Shown here piece after piece: positions 9,863 to 19,800 of a stretch of DNA of 64,000 nt; positions within the stretch are counted from its first letter, which is position 1, and each line of letters starts with the position of its first letter. The position numbers and the translations under genes are program-made. Source of the DNA: Aurantiochytrium sp. KH105 (taxonomy: Eukaryota; Sar; Bigyra; Thraustochytrida; Thraustochytriidae); the NCBI GenBank assembly GCA_003116975.1, contig BGKB01000020.1:496001-560000 (forward strand), in the 5' to 3' direction. The notes under the pieces were generated by a model that saw nothing but the letters and a program-made list of their open reading frames with translations, searched no databases and was not told the DNA's origin.

Positions 9863-12104
9863 ATTGGTCGTGAGGAAAAAAATTGGACAAAATGGACTAG
9901 CCAGTAGGCCTACTCCAGTGGCAGACAAACAAAAACAAAGAAGAAAAAAAAGAAAGAGGTCATGGGGCCCATGTATGTATAACCTGACTCAGAGGTAGAG
10001 GGTGTCCGCGCATGTACCAGTGTGCTAGCCGCTAAACTAGTCTTCTTCGCGGGGTCGAACCCGGGAGTGATAGTGCATTGTGCATAAGGTCTTACTGTTG
10101 GTGCGAGAACCCCGCCTCATGATGCAAACCGTGGCTTCGGGGCCCGGTGATGATGCGCTTGGTTGCGTACTGCTTATATAGATGACTGATGAAATTGCCT
10201 TCGTGTAAGGAATAGGGCAATCATGATGGAGACGGACCGCGAGAATCGCGAAAAAGAACAATCGATATGCCCAAGCTCGTGCACACATTTATGGGAAAGA
10301 TGCGCGCACGAGCGAAAGGTACGGCGTCTAGGGCAATGAAGACGCGCTCAGGCTGGAATTATTGAGCACAGCATGTTTTGGGTTTAGTTCAGTGAGCTTT
10401 TGACCCTGATTCAAAATACGAGATTGAGCTTGTAGCTTTGCTCCTTCCGATGTCGCCTACAATGTTCTTTATAATACGCAATGTTGTTGCACGTCGGGAA
10501 GGCACAAAAAGGAGGGAACTTGCGATGTCCTGCGCAGAACCCGCCATAGTTGCCAAGTCGACGCCGCTGGCACCCTGATTCCTTACACATTTGAGAGGGA
10601 CGGCGTCGGCGATCGGCTGACCGGACTTAATTTCCTGCCAGGTCGGTCATGGTTGCCTTCCGTATTATCCTCCTCCTCGCCGCCCAAATCGCCCCCGCCA
10701 CGCGTGCCGAATCCTTGGCAAGCCCAGCCAGCCAGCAAGCCAGCAAGAAGGCAGATAACAAACCAACAAAGAAAGCGCGCGCCAACCAAGTCCGCAAGCT
10801 GCCCCCTCCAAAAGCCGCGTAGTTGCGGCTGCCCTCGGGGGAAGCTTCTGTGCCCAAGACGGCACAACGTCTCCTGGTCTTGTGCGCCATTGCACATACC
10901 GGACCCCGCGCAACGCGGAATCCTGCTCGGCCGGGTGTGCGCGGACTCCCCGGCTGCCCCGCGCGGGCCCGCCGTGCTCTTGCGGCCGCGCCACACACAC
11001 ACACGTGCCAGGCGCGCCGGTGTGGCCGCGCGCTCTGGGCAGGCCCACCGCAGGCCCCGCCGCTGCTGCGGAGGCTTCCCCTGCCTCGGACGCTCGCCAT
11101 CGCTCGCGGCGTCCGCGGGGCCGAGCCGCGCCTTCCGCCTCCGCCGACCTGGGCAGCGAGCGGAGGAGGTCGTTGGAGAGAAGGAGGGAGGAGAGAGAAG
11201 TTTGGGCGAAGATCTTGAAGAGATGAGAGAGATGCGAGGATGACGACAACGCGTGCCGCCAGGGCCGCAGCGTTCACGCGTTGCAAACCTTGGGAAGGAG
11301 CGGCGAGGGGGAGCGGCTGCTGGTTGGCGGTTGGTGCGAATCGACCGAGGGAGCGAGCGAGGCCAGCTGGACGAGCGGCGTCTGTGCGATGATGGCAATG
11401 GACGGATGATCGAAAGCGGCAAGGCGCGCGCGCAGCTGCAGCTGCAGAGAGAGAGAAAGAGGAGAGATCGATGTCGAAATCTTTATCAGCGGTGATCGAT
11501 CGTTTCGGTCATCCACCCATGGGTAACGCCGCCAGCGTGCATCGCAGTCGCATCGACCTGGCTGGCGACAGCAAGCAGTGACCGGTGATGCCACAGTGCA
11601 AGTCAAGTTGCAGGCCTGACTCCTTCACACATCGTACAAGATATCGCAGTTGCAGCCACAGGTGCATCTCCAGTGCGCTGCTGCTGCTGCTTCATTCACC
11701 ACTGCTGGCACAACCTCACGCAACTGAATCATGGCCAAGCACGCCCGCACCGGGCACGTGGTGGCGAGCTCGAGCACGATGGCCACGAAGTTGGTTGGAG
11801 ATGGGCCCGGTCAGTCGGGACCCCCCCCCTTGTTTGTTATGTTAATCAAAGGGGACCCCCTGTCGCAGTGCGGCGGCGCGAGGGCGGCATGACGTCATCG
11901 ACGGCGCGTGGTCCGTCTTCGCGAGGCGTCTTAGTCTTCCTCCTCGAAGGCGACGCGGCCAAGGCGAACGCGGCCAGGACGAACGCGGCGGCACGGGGAA
12001 GAGCGAGTCGGCGACCGAGAGCAAAGGCGGAACTGAAAAGGGCGACGGCGAGGGTACAGCAAGCAGAGCAGGCAAAGAAAGAGGCAAGCAAGCAAGCGAG
12101 CAAG
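9863..12104. other. Intergenic: 5' region of the 12.1 kb gene, no gene supported
   Basis: From 9863 to about 10600 the composition is mixed and includes a tRNA-like sequence (about 10000-10070) that does not fold properly. From about 10620 to 11400 it is very GC-rich and open in several frames on both strands, which reflects composition. Predicted peptides there are Arg/Ala/Pro-rich without recognisable domains. A palindrome ATGACGTCAT (CRE-like) lies at about 11890, roughly 215 bp upstream of the start codon. Confidence 0.6.
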
Positions 12105-13601
12105 ATGGAGTTTGGGCCTGAGCGCGGCGCGAGCGGGTCCGATGCCGTGAAGGATGTCCTCGCGCGCAGCGTAGAGGCCGCGGGCGCACAGGAACTGGCG
12201 CACGCGATTCGGACGGAGTGCAAGTGGCGTGACAACTACGTTGGGCACCTCCTTGCTGTGCAAGAGTTCATGCTCGCGAGCGACGAAACATGCAAGGAGA
12301 CGGCGCGCGCAGGACTTGAAGCGCTCTATAACACCATGCACTGGAAGGGAACTCGCCTGGCCGACGTGCACGTCGAGTCCGCGACAACACGCTTCGGAAC
12401 CGGGTCCGTCAAGGGCAAGGGCCGCGTCGACGAGTTTTGGCTCCCGGTGCCACGCGTTTCCTCTGCGCAGACGGTTCTGGCCGCCGACAGGACAAAAGAG
12501 GTCAAGCGTATCGAGAGCGTCGAGGCCATTCTCGCCGAGATCAAGGACTGGATCAAACAGGGAATCGCAGAACCCAACGTCCTCGATAACATGACGCGCA
12601 TGCTTCGGGACCACCCGGAATGGCTTGACCTGCGCGGCCAGCGCTTTGTCGTTCTCGGCGCCTCGTCCCAAATGGGTCCCACGCGCGCACTTCTGCGTCT
12701 CGGCGCCACCGTTATTGCCGTCGACCTTCCTGGCGCGCGCATCTGGGACAAGCTCATCTCCTTTGCGGAGAACTCGGGCGGAGAACTCATCTTTCCCACC
12801 GACCAAGAGGGCAACCCGGGAGCCAATGTCATCAACGACATGCCGGACCTGGTCTCTTGGATTGTCAGCTGCATTCCCGAAGGCGAGCGCGCGGTCCTCG
12901 GATCGTACTTGTACATGGACGGAGCTTCCTTTGTGCGCGTTGTGGTTGCTTCGGATTACATTGCTCGCGAAGTCCAGCGCCTGCGCCCCGAGGTCGTGCT
13001 CTCGTATCTTTGCTCGCCTACTGAGCCCTTTTGCCTTCCCGAAGAAGCACTTGAGTTTGCGCAACAAACAGCCAAAGCACGTGCCTGGACGCATCCTGGC
13101 GACAAGTTGCTTCGCGCGCTCACGCTCGGGTACACTTTGCTTCCCAACGAGGCAATACGCGAGCCAAAATCCTCACGCCTTCTCCAGGACAGCTATGTTC
13201 CAGAGCAAGGCCCAAACTATGCCTTTGCTAAGCTTGTTCAGCGATGGCGCACAATTCTTTCGGGTCCGACCAAAGCCATTGCCAACGTCGCCCCTGCATC
13301 GCTCACGCGCTCGGTCATGAGCAACCGCCTCTTGCGCTGGGGTATTCTTGGTTGCGAGCGCTTTGGCGTCGTCCCCTTTCTGCCGGAAACTGCCAATGCA
13401 ATCATGACTGCCCTCATGCTGCACGACCTCAATTTCCATGATGACAAGATTAAAGCTTATGCGGTCCATCCCATGGTCACCTACCAATCGTCCGCGGTGC
13501 ATGGCGGGACCTGGCGCTGCGCATTCAAGACGAGCTCCGCGACAAAGATTTCTGTCCTTGTCTTTGCTTACAACCGCATTAATCCCATGAGTCGGCTCTA
13601 A
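12105..13601 (+). CDS. Conserved protein of unknown function with a Rossmann-like nucleotide-binding segment
   Basis: 498 residues from ATG at 12105 (context CAAGATGG); the frame is open upstream but that part reads as Ala/Arg-rich low complexity. The N-terminal ~170 residues look helical. At about residues 179-212 there is beta-strand/Gly-rich-turn/helix/beta-strand text (FVVLGASSQMGP, then ATVIAVDLPGARIW), which resembles the dinucleotide-binding start of a Rossmann fold, with an acidic residue at the end of the second strand as in NAD-binding versions. The C-terminal half contains no catalytic Tyr-xxx-Lys pair that I can place, so a short-chain dehydrogenase assignment is not justified. 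I recall similar hypothetical proteins in algae and protists but cannot name a function. It is convergent with the PH-Sec6 gene, with only 163 bp between stop codons. Confidence 0.85.
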   Translation: MEFGPERGASGSDAVKDVLARSVEAAGAQELAHAIRTECKWRDNYVGHLLAVQEFMLASDETCKETARAGLEALYNTMHWKGTRLADVHVESATTRFGTGSVKGKGRVDEFWLPVPRVSSAQTVLAADRTKEVKRIESVEAILAEIKDWIKQGIAEPNVLDNMTRMLRDHPEWLDLRGQRFVVLGASSQMGPTRALLRLGATVIAVDLPGARIWDKLISFAENSGGELIFPTDQEGNPGANVINDMPDLVSWIVSCIPEGERAVLGSYLYMDGASFVRVVVASDYIAREVQRLRPEVVLSYLCSPTEPFCLPEEALEFAQQTAKARAWTHPGDKLLRALTLGYTLLPNEAIREPKSSRLLQDSYVPEQGPNYAFAKLVQRWRTILSGPTKAIANVAPASLTRSVMSNRLLRWGILGCERFGVVPFLPETANAIMTALMLHDLNFHDDKIKAYAVHPMVTYQSSAVHGGTWRCAFKTSSATKISVLVFAYNRINPMSRL

Positions 13602-13764
13602 GTGAGCACGTCGTAGGCTGCTAGTAATCAATCATGTCGTTCTCTATCCTACTCATGACCCACCAGTTTTCTCTTCACCAGAAGCCACCGCCAACATCAT
13701 CACTTGACTCTAGAATTGACTCTTCGAAAAGAACAATCTCGTATTACTTTCAAACATCTATTAC

Positions 13765-16700
13765 TTACATTGTTGAAGAAAAAAAGTGGGCAAGTCTGGA
13801 TCGAGGTGCAGGATTGTTCTTCTGATGAAGCTCCTCGCGGAGCATCTGGATGCGGTCCGAAAATACGAGAGACTTACTCTTGGTGTCGTACTCGACAAGA
13901 CAGCGAATTGCATCCTCATAGCCCCGCGCAGAGCGAAAGAGCTCCGAGGCATCCAAGATGCAAGTCTTCGCATCCGATTTCTCGCCCGCAGTCCAAAACA
14001 TGTTGCTCGCCATCTCGAACATCATGGGCGCAGCGTCGCGACGGTCGTCAGAACATACATACGCCGAAGCCAAACCGTGGATAGCGCGCGCTTCCACGAG
14101 CCCGAGTCCGAGCTCGCGAGCCTCACGGGCCACGCGCTCAAAGATACCAATGGCTATGTCCAAGCGCTCTGCAGAAGACGCCTCGCCAGCTTCCTGACTC
14201 ATGTCCTCCTCCTCGAGCAGCGTCAATCCGCGCACAACCAGCTGTCGTAGCTGGGCTTCCTTCTCTTGATCTGATCCGACCTCGTCGCCACCCTGGTTTG
14301 CCAAGAGACGCACCAGGTCCGACTTTTCCGCGCAGCCCGACATGTCGAGACCCAGACGGTGGCACTCGGCCCGCAAGTCCGCAATGGAACGTGTTAGCAG
14401 AATCTTTTCCTTTTCCTCGGTATGTGCGCTCTCAGCCGCCGTCGCCTTGTCCAACGTTGGCGCTTGTAGCTGCTTGAGATTTCCAATGAGCTCTTCGCGC
14501 GTCATTTCAGGCGTTGTGCGAAATCCATTTGCCTCGCATACTGCGCACAACTGGCCCATATCAAGCTTGGCGAAATCCTCGTCCGTCGGGTTATTGCCAA
14601 GGATGGCACGCGCGCTCGGTGCGCGTTTGATCAGTGTCTGCAGCCTCTTGGCCTCGCGACTTCCCTTGTTCAGCCCATTGACCCAGGTCACCGTCTCCGA
14701 CATGGACAGAGCTCGAAACACGTAGGTGCGTGCCTGCGTAACAATCTGGAACTCGTACCGGCCCGATTCTGTCACCGTTGAACCCTCGTCATCCACTTGA
14801 GATTTTACAAGAACAAGCGAAATTCCGTCCGCGGCGATGCGCACCGGCAACTTGCTCAATACCTCGATGCGCAGAATCTGGTCCAAGAAGATGCGTCCCT
14901 TCATGGGTGAGTTGTGCGACTTGTGCCACGAGAGTGCCAGCTTCCACACGTTCGCCTGAACATCCAGCGCCTTATGAACAAGAAACCAGCGCCGCTGCCA
15001 TACATATGCCGCCGAAGGACTCTTCTTTTCCAGATATCCGTGGAGGTCAATGTCGCGAATGTCTTCAGTCATGTCGAGCTTTTCGTGACGATTCTGCTTC
15101 CGCGCCAGCACAGCCTCATCGGAGATATCAAGCGAGACATTGTTCAAGAGCTTGTCTGCCCGAGCTTGTGTCTCGCTGTCCACGCTGCCGGCGCTGCTCT
15201 TGCTCGCCCCTATGCGCGTGCCATTTGCGGTCTTTCCCACGGTTCCCCGCGGGCTTGACCCGTCCTTGGCCTCCGACATCTCGCCTTCGCGGATCTTCGA
15301 TGCTGCCGACGACGGACTTGGATTTCCGGCAGCTGTCGGCACTGCCTTGCTCGCGGCCGCCGGCGCTGTCGCAGGAGCTCTCGATGCGCTCTCAGTCGTC
15401 ACTGTGCGCGTCGACGCCGATCGCTTTGTCACCTTGGGCCACACACGCGCGTAAATGGCCGAGCCTTCACGGTGTACCTGCTTCGCTTCCTCGAGTTTCT
15501 GCATGAATTCCGCCTCGCGCATGCTCGAAGTGATGGCATGCACGATTTCGCCTGCTTGAGCCGCCGAGACGTCTTCGCGCAGACCCAGGCAGGCAATCGC
15601 TGTGGCGATGACGGCGCGCTGGCCCGTTTTCGACCACTCAATTGACATTTTTGATACAGCAGATGCAAAGAACTCTGGCGATACCGCCAAGAGGTCAAGG
15701 ATATTATTCCACAAGAGCATTTCAATGCCAAGTAACTTTTCTGCGTTGTTTGTAAAGAGCCCCAAGGTGCGCATCATGCCTTCCTTGTCCGCGCGAATGT
15801 GAAAGACGTCGTCCAAAGAGATCTTTTGCCGCCCCATGATGCCATCCATACGCGGCGTCGAGGTGTAGCTCACCCGCTCCGGCAACACCGTGTCCACCCA
15901 GGCATTCGGGTTTGTACGGACAGGGGAAAGATCTAAAAGAGAGGCGCAGTACGTGACGCAAATGTCGCGCGTGAGCAAACGCAGCAACTTCTTAAAGTAT
16001 GGCAAAATGAGAAACGCCTTGATGTCCCCCAGGTAGTCTTGTACCGTCGCCGCAACCCGGACCATAATATTTCCAGCAAGGTCATGGGGTCCGACGCGAA
16101 GGTGCGCGGGCGAAAACAGCTTGCCATAAAAGTCCTCGCAATCAGCATGAATCATATCCAGCGTGATTTGCACAAAGGAGACCACCGCCTGGCTGTACTT
16201 GCTGCGCACCGGGTTCCAATCAACGCTCAACGAGGCGTTCCCGAGGCCCATACGCCCGCTATCGAGATCATCAATGTGGTCCTGAATCGTCGCGCAATCG
16301 TTGGTGATGGCGCACATGAAACGTAGATCCGTCATGAGCGTCCTGCCGCGCTCGGTTTCATGCAGCTCGTTGCGAAAGGTGGTAATGTAGTCAGCCACCG
16401 TCACAAGACAGCATTGCATTACGGCCACCTGGACCTGCGGCACACCGCTTGCTTTGGCCATGATGAGCGTCTCGTTGATCATGTTGAACATGTCGACGGG
16501 CGCGCTCGTGGCCAGCTCGGATTGGCCGCGCCGAATAACTTCAACGCAATCCTCGCCCCGCGTGAGATTCGTGCGGATAATGTTCTCCACCCACGTTCCA
16601 AGGGATTCTTGCAGCTCTACCAGATACCGCGCGGCCATCATGTCGATATTGTCCTCCATGGTAAAAGGGGGCAGCGTATCCGCCAGGTTCTTGCAGCGTT

Positions 16701-18429
16701 CATCCTGCAGAATCCGATCTCGGAACTCAGAGTACGCCGAGATCAAATCCATGATCCGCAGCATGTCGTGAATCGTAAGCGACTCGTACCGATCGCCCAC
16801 CAAAAACACGCTGACCTCGTGCTCAAAACGGACCTGGTAGGCGCGCATGTAAAGAGTCATGACGTCGACGCGATCGTGCTCGCCGAGGCAGACGGTGGCA
16901 AGCTCGTCAAGCTCCTCGACCATGCGGGTCGCGGCAGACAAGGTGTCCTCGAGGCTGGAGACCTTGGCGAACTTACCGTCGAGGTTCGTCTCGAGCCTTT
17001 GCACGCGCGAGGCCTCATCCACGAGATCCCAAAAGACAATCCAGTCTGGTAGCTTTGGACCCGCCATGACTGGGTCATGGCCCTCGCCGCTCGCAAGGGA
17101 CCGTGCAGAGTCACCTGCTGCTTTGGCAGTCGTCCTTGCAATTTCCTCTTGTCTGCGCTCCTCCATGGTGGCGCAGTGTTGCTCGAGCTCGGCGACCCAG
17201 TCCTTCATGATTTGTTCCGACTCGGCCTTGAATTCAAAGGTGCGAAAAGGCGTGACAATGTGAAAGACTGCAGGATCGTCGCTAGGGGCCGGGAGGAAGC
17301 TTGTACCTTTACTCAGAATGATCTGACCCTGAAAATCGCCCCATGATTGCTTCTCGCTCTTGTAATAGTACAGACTGCCTTCGATGATGCGGCAGAAGCG
17401 AGACTGCCAGGCCTTGAAGCGACTCGGAGACTTTTTCAGCAGCGAGCCGTCTTTGACACAGGATTCCTGCGCGCGTTCCTCCCACTCAATATCGCGCGCT
17501 TTGACGGCCGTCTGCTTTTTCCTACTCAGCCGCTTGGTTTTAGAGGCGTCGCTTCCGCCGCTCTCGGATTCGGGGTGCGATTCCGCATCAGAATTACCAG
17601 ACTTTTGCGACGACGCAGACAGGGTGCGTCTCAAGCTCATGCGCTTTTTAGGAGCTGCGTTGCGGGCAGATCCAGACTCACTCGAACTTTCTTCCTTGGT
17701 CGTGCCCACGGCAGCCGCCAACACCGACTGCACATTTGGGTGCCGCGGCGGAATCACGCTCCCTGACCCGGTCCCGGGGCTCGAAGGCGACTCGGGGCCA
17801 GCCTTGGCCGACTCGGCTTTCCCCTTGGATGAAGCGGGAGCCTCTTTGGGCGAAGGCGGGCTCGACGGCGATGTGAAGGATCGCGTCAAGATTGATCTCG
17901 TCTTTGACGCGGGCTTGGCGACCTCATTTTCCTTCCCCGAGGGCGGCGCATCACTGCCTGTCTTGGCGCGACTGCTTGTCGTGCGAATGGGCGCGACTTT
18001 GACATCCAAAGGGGGTGCGGCCATTGGCGAGGCGGGTTCGGCTTCGTCGGTCATGGACGAGATCATGTCAGCGCCGACGCCATCCTCAAAGAACTCTTGG
18101 CGTTCCTTGAGACAGCGTACCCAATTGGTGGCCTCGGCGACCGACTTGGCTTTGAGGTAGACGTCGCCACTTTTGAGCGGGATCACGAATTCGCCAAATC
18201 TGCCTTCCACATAGGGTTCATCTGTCAAATCTGTCAAGTCGCAGCTCGCACGAAGCTTGTGCATCTTGCGGTCCAGAAAGTAGTTTAAGTACTGGTTGTT
18301 CACGATAAAGTAGCGCTTCTGCCATGACCCACGGCTGTTACGCTTCATCAGATAGCCTTGGAGAAGCTCCAGGTTGGTCCGGTCGGTGCCCAGCACCGCC
18401 CGGGAGTCCACCTCCGTGCCCTTGTGCAT
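13765..18429 (-). CDS. Large PH-PH-Sec6-like-PH multidomain protein, probable exocyst/vesicle-tethering factor
   Basis: 1,554 residues. The first ATG in frame is at 18429 (MHKGTEVDSR); the open frame extends to 18486 without ATG. Order of parts: PH domain 1 (about 20-114, with GYLMKR, WQKRYF and a terminal Trp in NWVRCL); a Ser/Pro/Lys-rich linker (about 120-310); PH domain 2 (about 322-420, GSLLKKS...WVAELEQ); a long helical region (about 465-975) that matches the exocyst Sec6/EXOC3 pattern (for example PVDMFNMINETLIMAKASG, LRFMCAITNDCATIQDHI, DYLGDIKAFLILPYFKKLL); a Ser/Ala linker; PH domain 3 (about 1125-1265, GYLEKKSPS...WVNGL); two short SAP-like helix pairs (about 1300-1385); and a TPR-like C-terminus (about 1430-1540). 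Sec6 normally works with seven other exocyst subunits in tethering secretory vesicles to the plasma membrane; the PH domains suggest phosphoinositide binding. The Sec6 assignment rests on pattern recognition and is weaker than the PH calls. Confidence 0.85.
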   Translation of the reverse strand: MHKGTEVDSRAVLGTDRTNLELLQGYLMKRNSRGSWQKRYFIVNNQYLNYFLDRKMHKLRASCDLTDLTDEPYVEGRFGEFVIPLKSGDVYLKAKSVAEATNWVRCLKERQEFFEDGVGADMISSMTDEAEPASPMAAPPLDVKVAPIRTTSSRAKTGSDAPPSGKENEVAKPASKTRSILTRSFTSPSSPPSPKEAPASSKGKAESAKAGPESPSSPGTGSGSVIPPRHPNVQSVLAAAVGTTKEESSSESGSARNAAPKKRMSLRRTLSASSQKSGNSDAESHPESESGGSDASKTKRLSRKKQTAVKARDIEWEERAQESCVKDGSLLKKSPSRFKAWQSRFCRIIEGSLYYYKSEKQSWGDFQGQIILSKGTSFLPAPSDDPAVFHIVTPFRTFEFKAESEQIMKDWVAELEQHCATMEERRQEEIARTTAKAAGDSARSLASGEGHDPVMAGPKLPDWIVFWDLVDEASRVQRLETNLDGKFAKVSSLEDTLSAATRMVEELDELATVCLGEHDRVDVMTLYMRAYQVRFEHEVSVFLVGDRYESLTIHDMLRIMDLISAYSEFRDRILQDERCKNLADTLPPFTMEDNIDMMAARYLVELQESLGTWVENIIRTNLTRGEDCVEVIRRGQSELATSAPVDMFNMINETLIMAKASGVPQVQVAVMQCCLVTVADYITTFRNELHETERGRTLMTDLRFMCAITNDCATIQDHIDDLDSGRMGLGNASLSVDWNPVRSKYSQAVVSFVQITLDMIHADCEDFYGKLFSPAHLRVGPHDLAGNIMVRVAATVQDYLGDIKAFLILPYFKKLLRLLTRDICVTYCASLLDLSPVRTNPNAWVDTVLPERVSYTSTPRMDGIMGRQKISLDDVFHIRADKEGMMRTLGLFTNNAEKLLGIEMLLWNNILDLLAVSPEFFASAVSKMSIEWSKTGQRAVIATAIACLGLREDVSAAQAGEIVHAITSSMREAEFMQKLEEAKQVHREGSAIYARVWPKVTKRSASTRTVTTESASRAPATAPAAASKAVPTAAGNPSPSSAASKIREGEMSEAKDGSSPRGTVGKTANGTRIGASKSSAGSVDSETQARADKLLNNVSLDISDEAVLARKQNRHEKLDMTEDIRDIDLHGYLEKKSPSAAYVWQRRWFLVHKALDVQANVWKLALSWHKSHNSPMKGRIFLDQILRIEVLSKLPVRIAADGISLVLVKSQVDDEGSTVTESGRYEFQIVTQARTYVFRALSMSETVTWVNGLNKGSREAKRLQTLIKRAPSARAILGNNPTDEDFAKLDMGQLCAVCEANGFRTTPEMTREELIGNLKQLQAPTLDKATAAESAHTEEKEKILLTRSIADLRAECHRLGLDMSGCAEKSDLVRLLANQGGDEVGSDQEKEAQLRQLVVRGLTLLEEEDMSQEAGEASSAERLDIAIGIFERVAREARELGLGLVEARAIHGLASAYVCSDDRRDAAPMMFEMASNMFWTAGEKSDAKTCILDASELFRSARGYEDAIRCLVEYDTKSKSLVFSDRIQMLREELHQKNNPAPRSRLAHFFSSTM

Positions 18430-18574
18430 GGTTGACTTGCTCAATCTTTGCTTCGTCGGCAACGATGCTCCTCGCGCCACCGCCACAGTCGCTTCGTCCG
18501 CGCTCCGGTATTGCTTGCCACCTTGATCCCTTCTTGCTCGCTGTCGCTTGCGTGCGTTTGCAGGTACTACTACT

Positions 18575-18672
18575 TTGCTGAGCTAAGCAGAGCTCAACAG
18601 AGCAGAGCAGAGCAGAGCTGAGCTGAGCTGAGCTGAGCTGCGCGAGCGAGAGAGCGAGCTGAGTTGAGCTGA
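18575..18672. repeat. AGCTG / AGCAG pentamer microsatellite cluster
   Basis: Interrupted runs of GAGCT and AGCAG pentamers: five uninterrupted GAGCT-type units near 18620-18645 flanked by AGCAGAGC and GAGTTGAGCT variants. It lies about 150-240 bp upstream of the PH-Sec6 start codon. Confidence 0.85.
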
Positions 18673-19651
18673 GCTGCACGCACGCAAGGTTCAGGACCTT
18701 GGGCCTCGCTCGCGCGCTTGCTGCTCGTACTCTGTCAGCTTCTCTCTCGCCCGCAAGAGACCGCTCGCTCGACCGTTCGCTCTGGCAAGCCGAGCAGCCT
18801 AGCTCGCCCGGGTATCCCGCGTCCCTCGGCCCGCGCGCGAGGACTCCAGCCAGCGGCCGGGTTGCTTGGTCTCTCGCTGCGCGCGCGGCCATGCACGCCC
18901 CGCGAATGCAAATGTGGTTTTGGGTGTCTGGATGAGGTTTCAAACGAGGCTTGGATCCAGCCCGAAAGCGCCGCGCGCGACCGCGCGACCGGGCGGGCGG
19001 CGTCTGCAAGCAGCGGCGAGCCGCGCAGCCCTGGCCTGGCCTCGCCTCCCCTCGCCTCGCGCGGCGGCCGCTGCGCAGACTGGAGTGGAGCGGAGCGGCG
19101 TGGAGTGGAGCAAGTGGATTTGCGCGTCTGACTGACACACTGTGAGTCTAGCACTGCGTTCGTAATTGGTGCACTTGCGCCGGCCCATTGTCGGCTTTTG
19201 AGGCAGGAGTTTCACTTGCGCGTTTCCGAACTTTCACTTGTGCGCCGTTGCACAAGCCAAAGTCCCGCCGGCCCAAAAGGTTGACCCTTGCAAGGGTCGG
19301 TCTATTTACGATAGGCCTTTTTCGGTCTCGTCAGTGGCCAACGGATACATGTAATGGAGGTCGAAGTCGAGGTCTTGAACGCGTGCACGCGCTGCGCAAG
19401 AGATGGACAGGAGAAATACACATACATACACAGAGGAAGGGAGAGAGTATAGAAAAGGGTTAGAGTAGAGGCCGCTGTGGCTGGACTGGACGGACTGTGA
19501 GGACAATAACGTCTACTCGTAGCGGTTCGATTTCTCGTTGATTTGGACTTTCATTCTCGTTTGCTGGCCGGCCGGCGCCTTGCGCAGGCGGCGCCTGGCC
19601 TGCACCGCGGATTGAAGAGGAGGCGAGACGTGCGACGAGGTCGCGTCTCCG

Positions 19652-19679
<28 letters not shown>
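19652..19679. repeat. (CT)n dinucleotide microsatellite
   Basis: About 14 perfect CT units, about 120 bp upstream of the ATG at 19801, probably within the promoter or 5' untranslated region of that gene. Confidence 0.95.
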
Positions 19680-19682
<3 letters not shown>

Positions 19683-19800
19683 TACACGTATACACTCTCA
19701 CGTTCGCGTGAGCGTCGTCACCGGACCCTGCTCAGGAGCTGTCTGCGCAAGGACGGGACGAGCAGACGACCACAACGCAGTTTTCGTGCACTTGCAAAAG

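Larger units (their letters stand above)
18430..19800. other. Divergent intergenic region between the PH-Sec6 gene and the 19.8 kb gene
   Basis: Shared 5' region of two divergent genes, 1,371 bp, GC-rich. It holds an AGCTG/AGCAG pentamer cluster (about 18575-18670), a CT dinucleotide array (about 19652-19679), and an ATACACGTATACAC stretch next to it. No protein-coding signal beyond low-complexity open frames on both strands. Confidence 0.65.

Noticed and set aside
10000-10075. tRNA-like text on the minus strand: a B-box-like GGGTTCGACCCC and a D-arm-like TAGTTTAGCGGCTAG
   Set aside because: The order is T-arm before D-arm, the T-stem has mismatches and the acceptor strands do not pair, even when read as a permuted tRNA gene. 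At most it is a degraded fragment.
10583-11422. Overlapping open frames of 194-279 codons on the minus strand (and similar ones on the plus strand)
   Set aside because: All frames are open because of GC content; translations are Arg/Ala/Pro low complexity with no domain or motif.
11673-12104. N-terminal extension of the Rossmann-like protein
   Set aside because: Low-complexity Arg/Ala text without conservation signs; ATG at 12105 has the CAAGATGG context.
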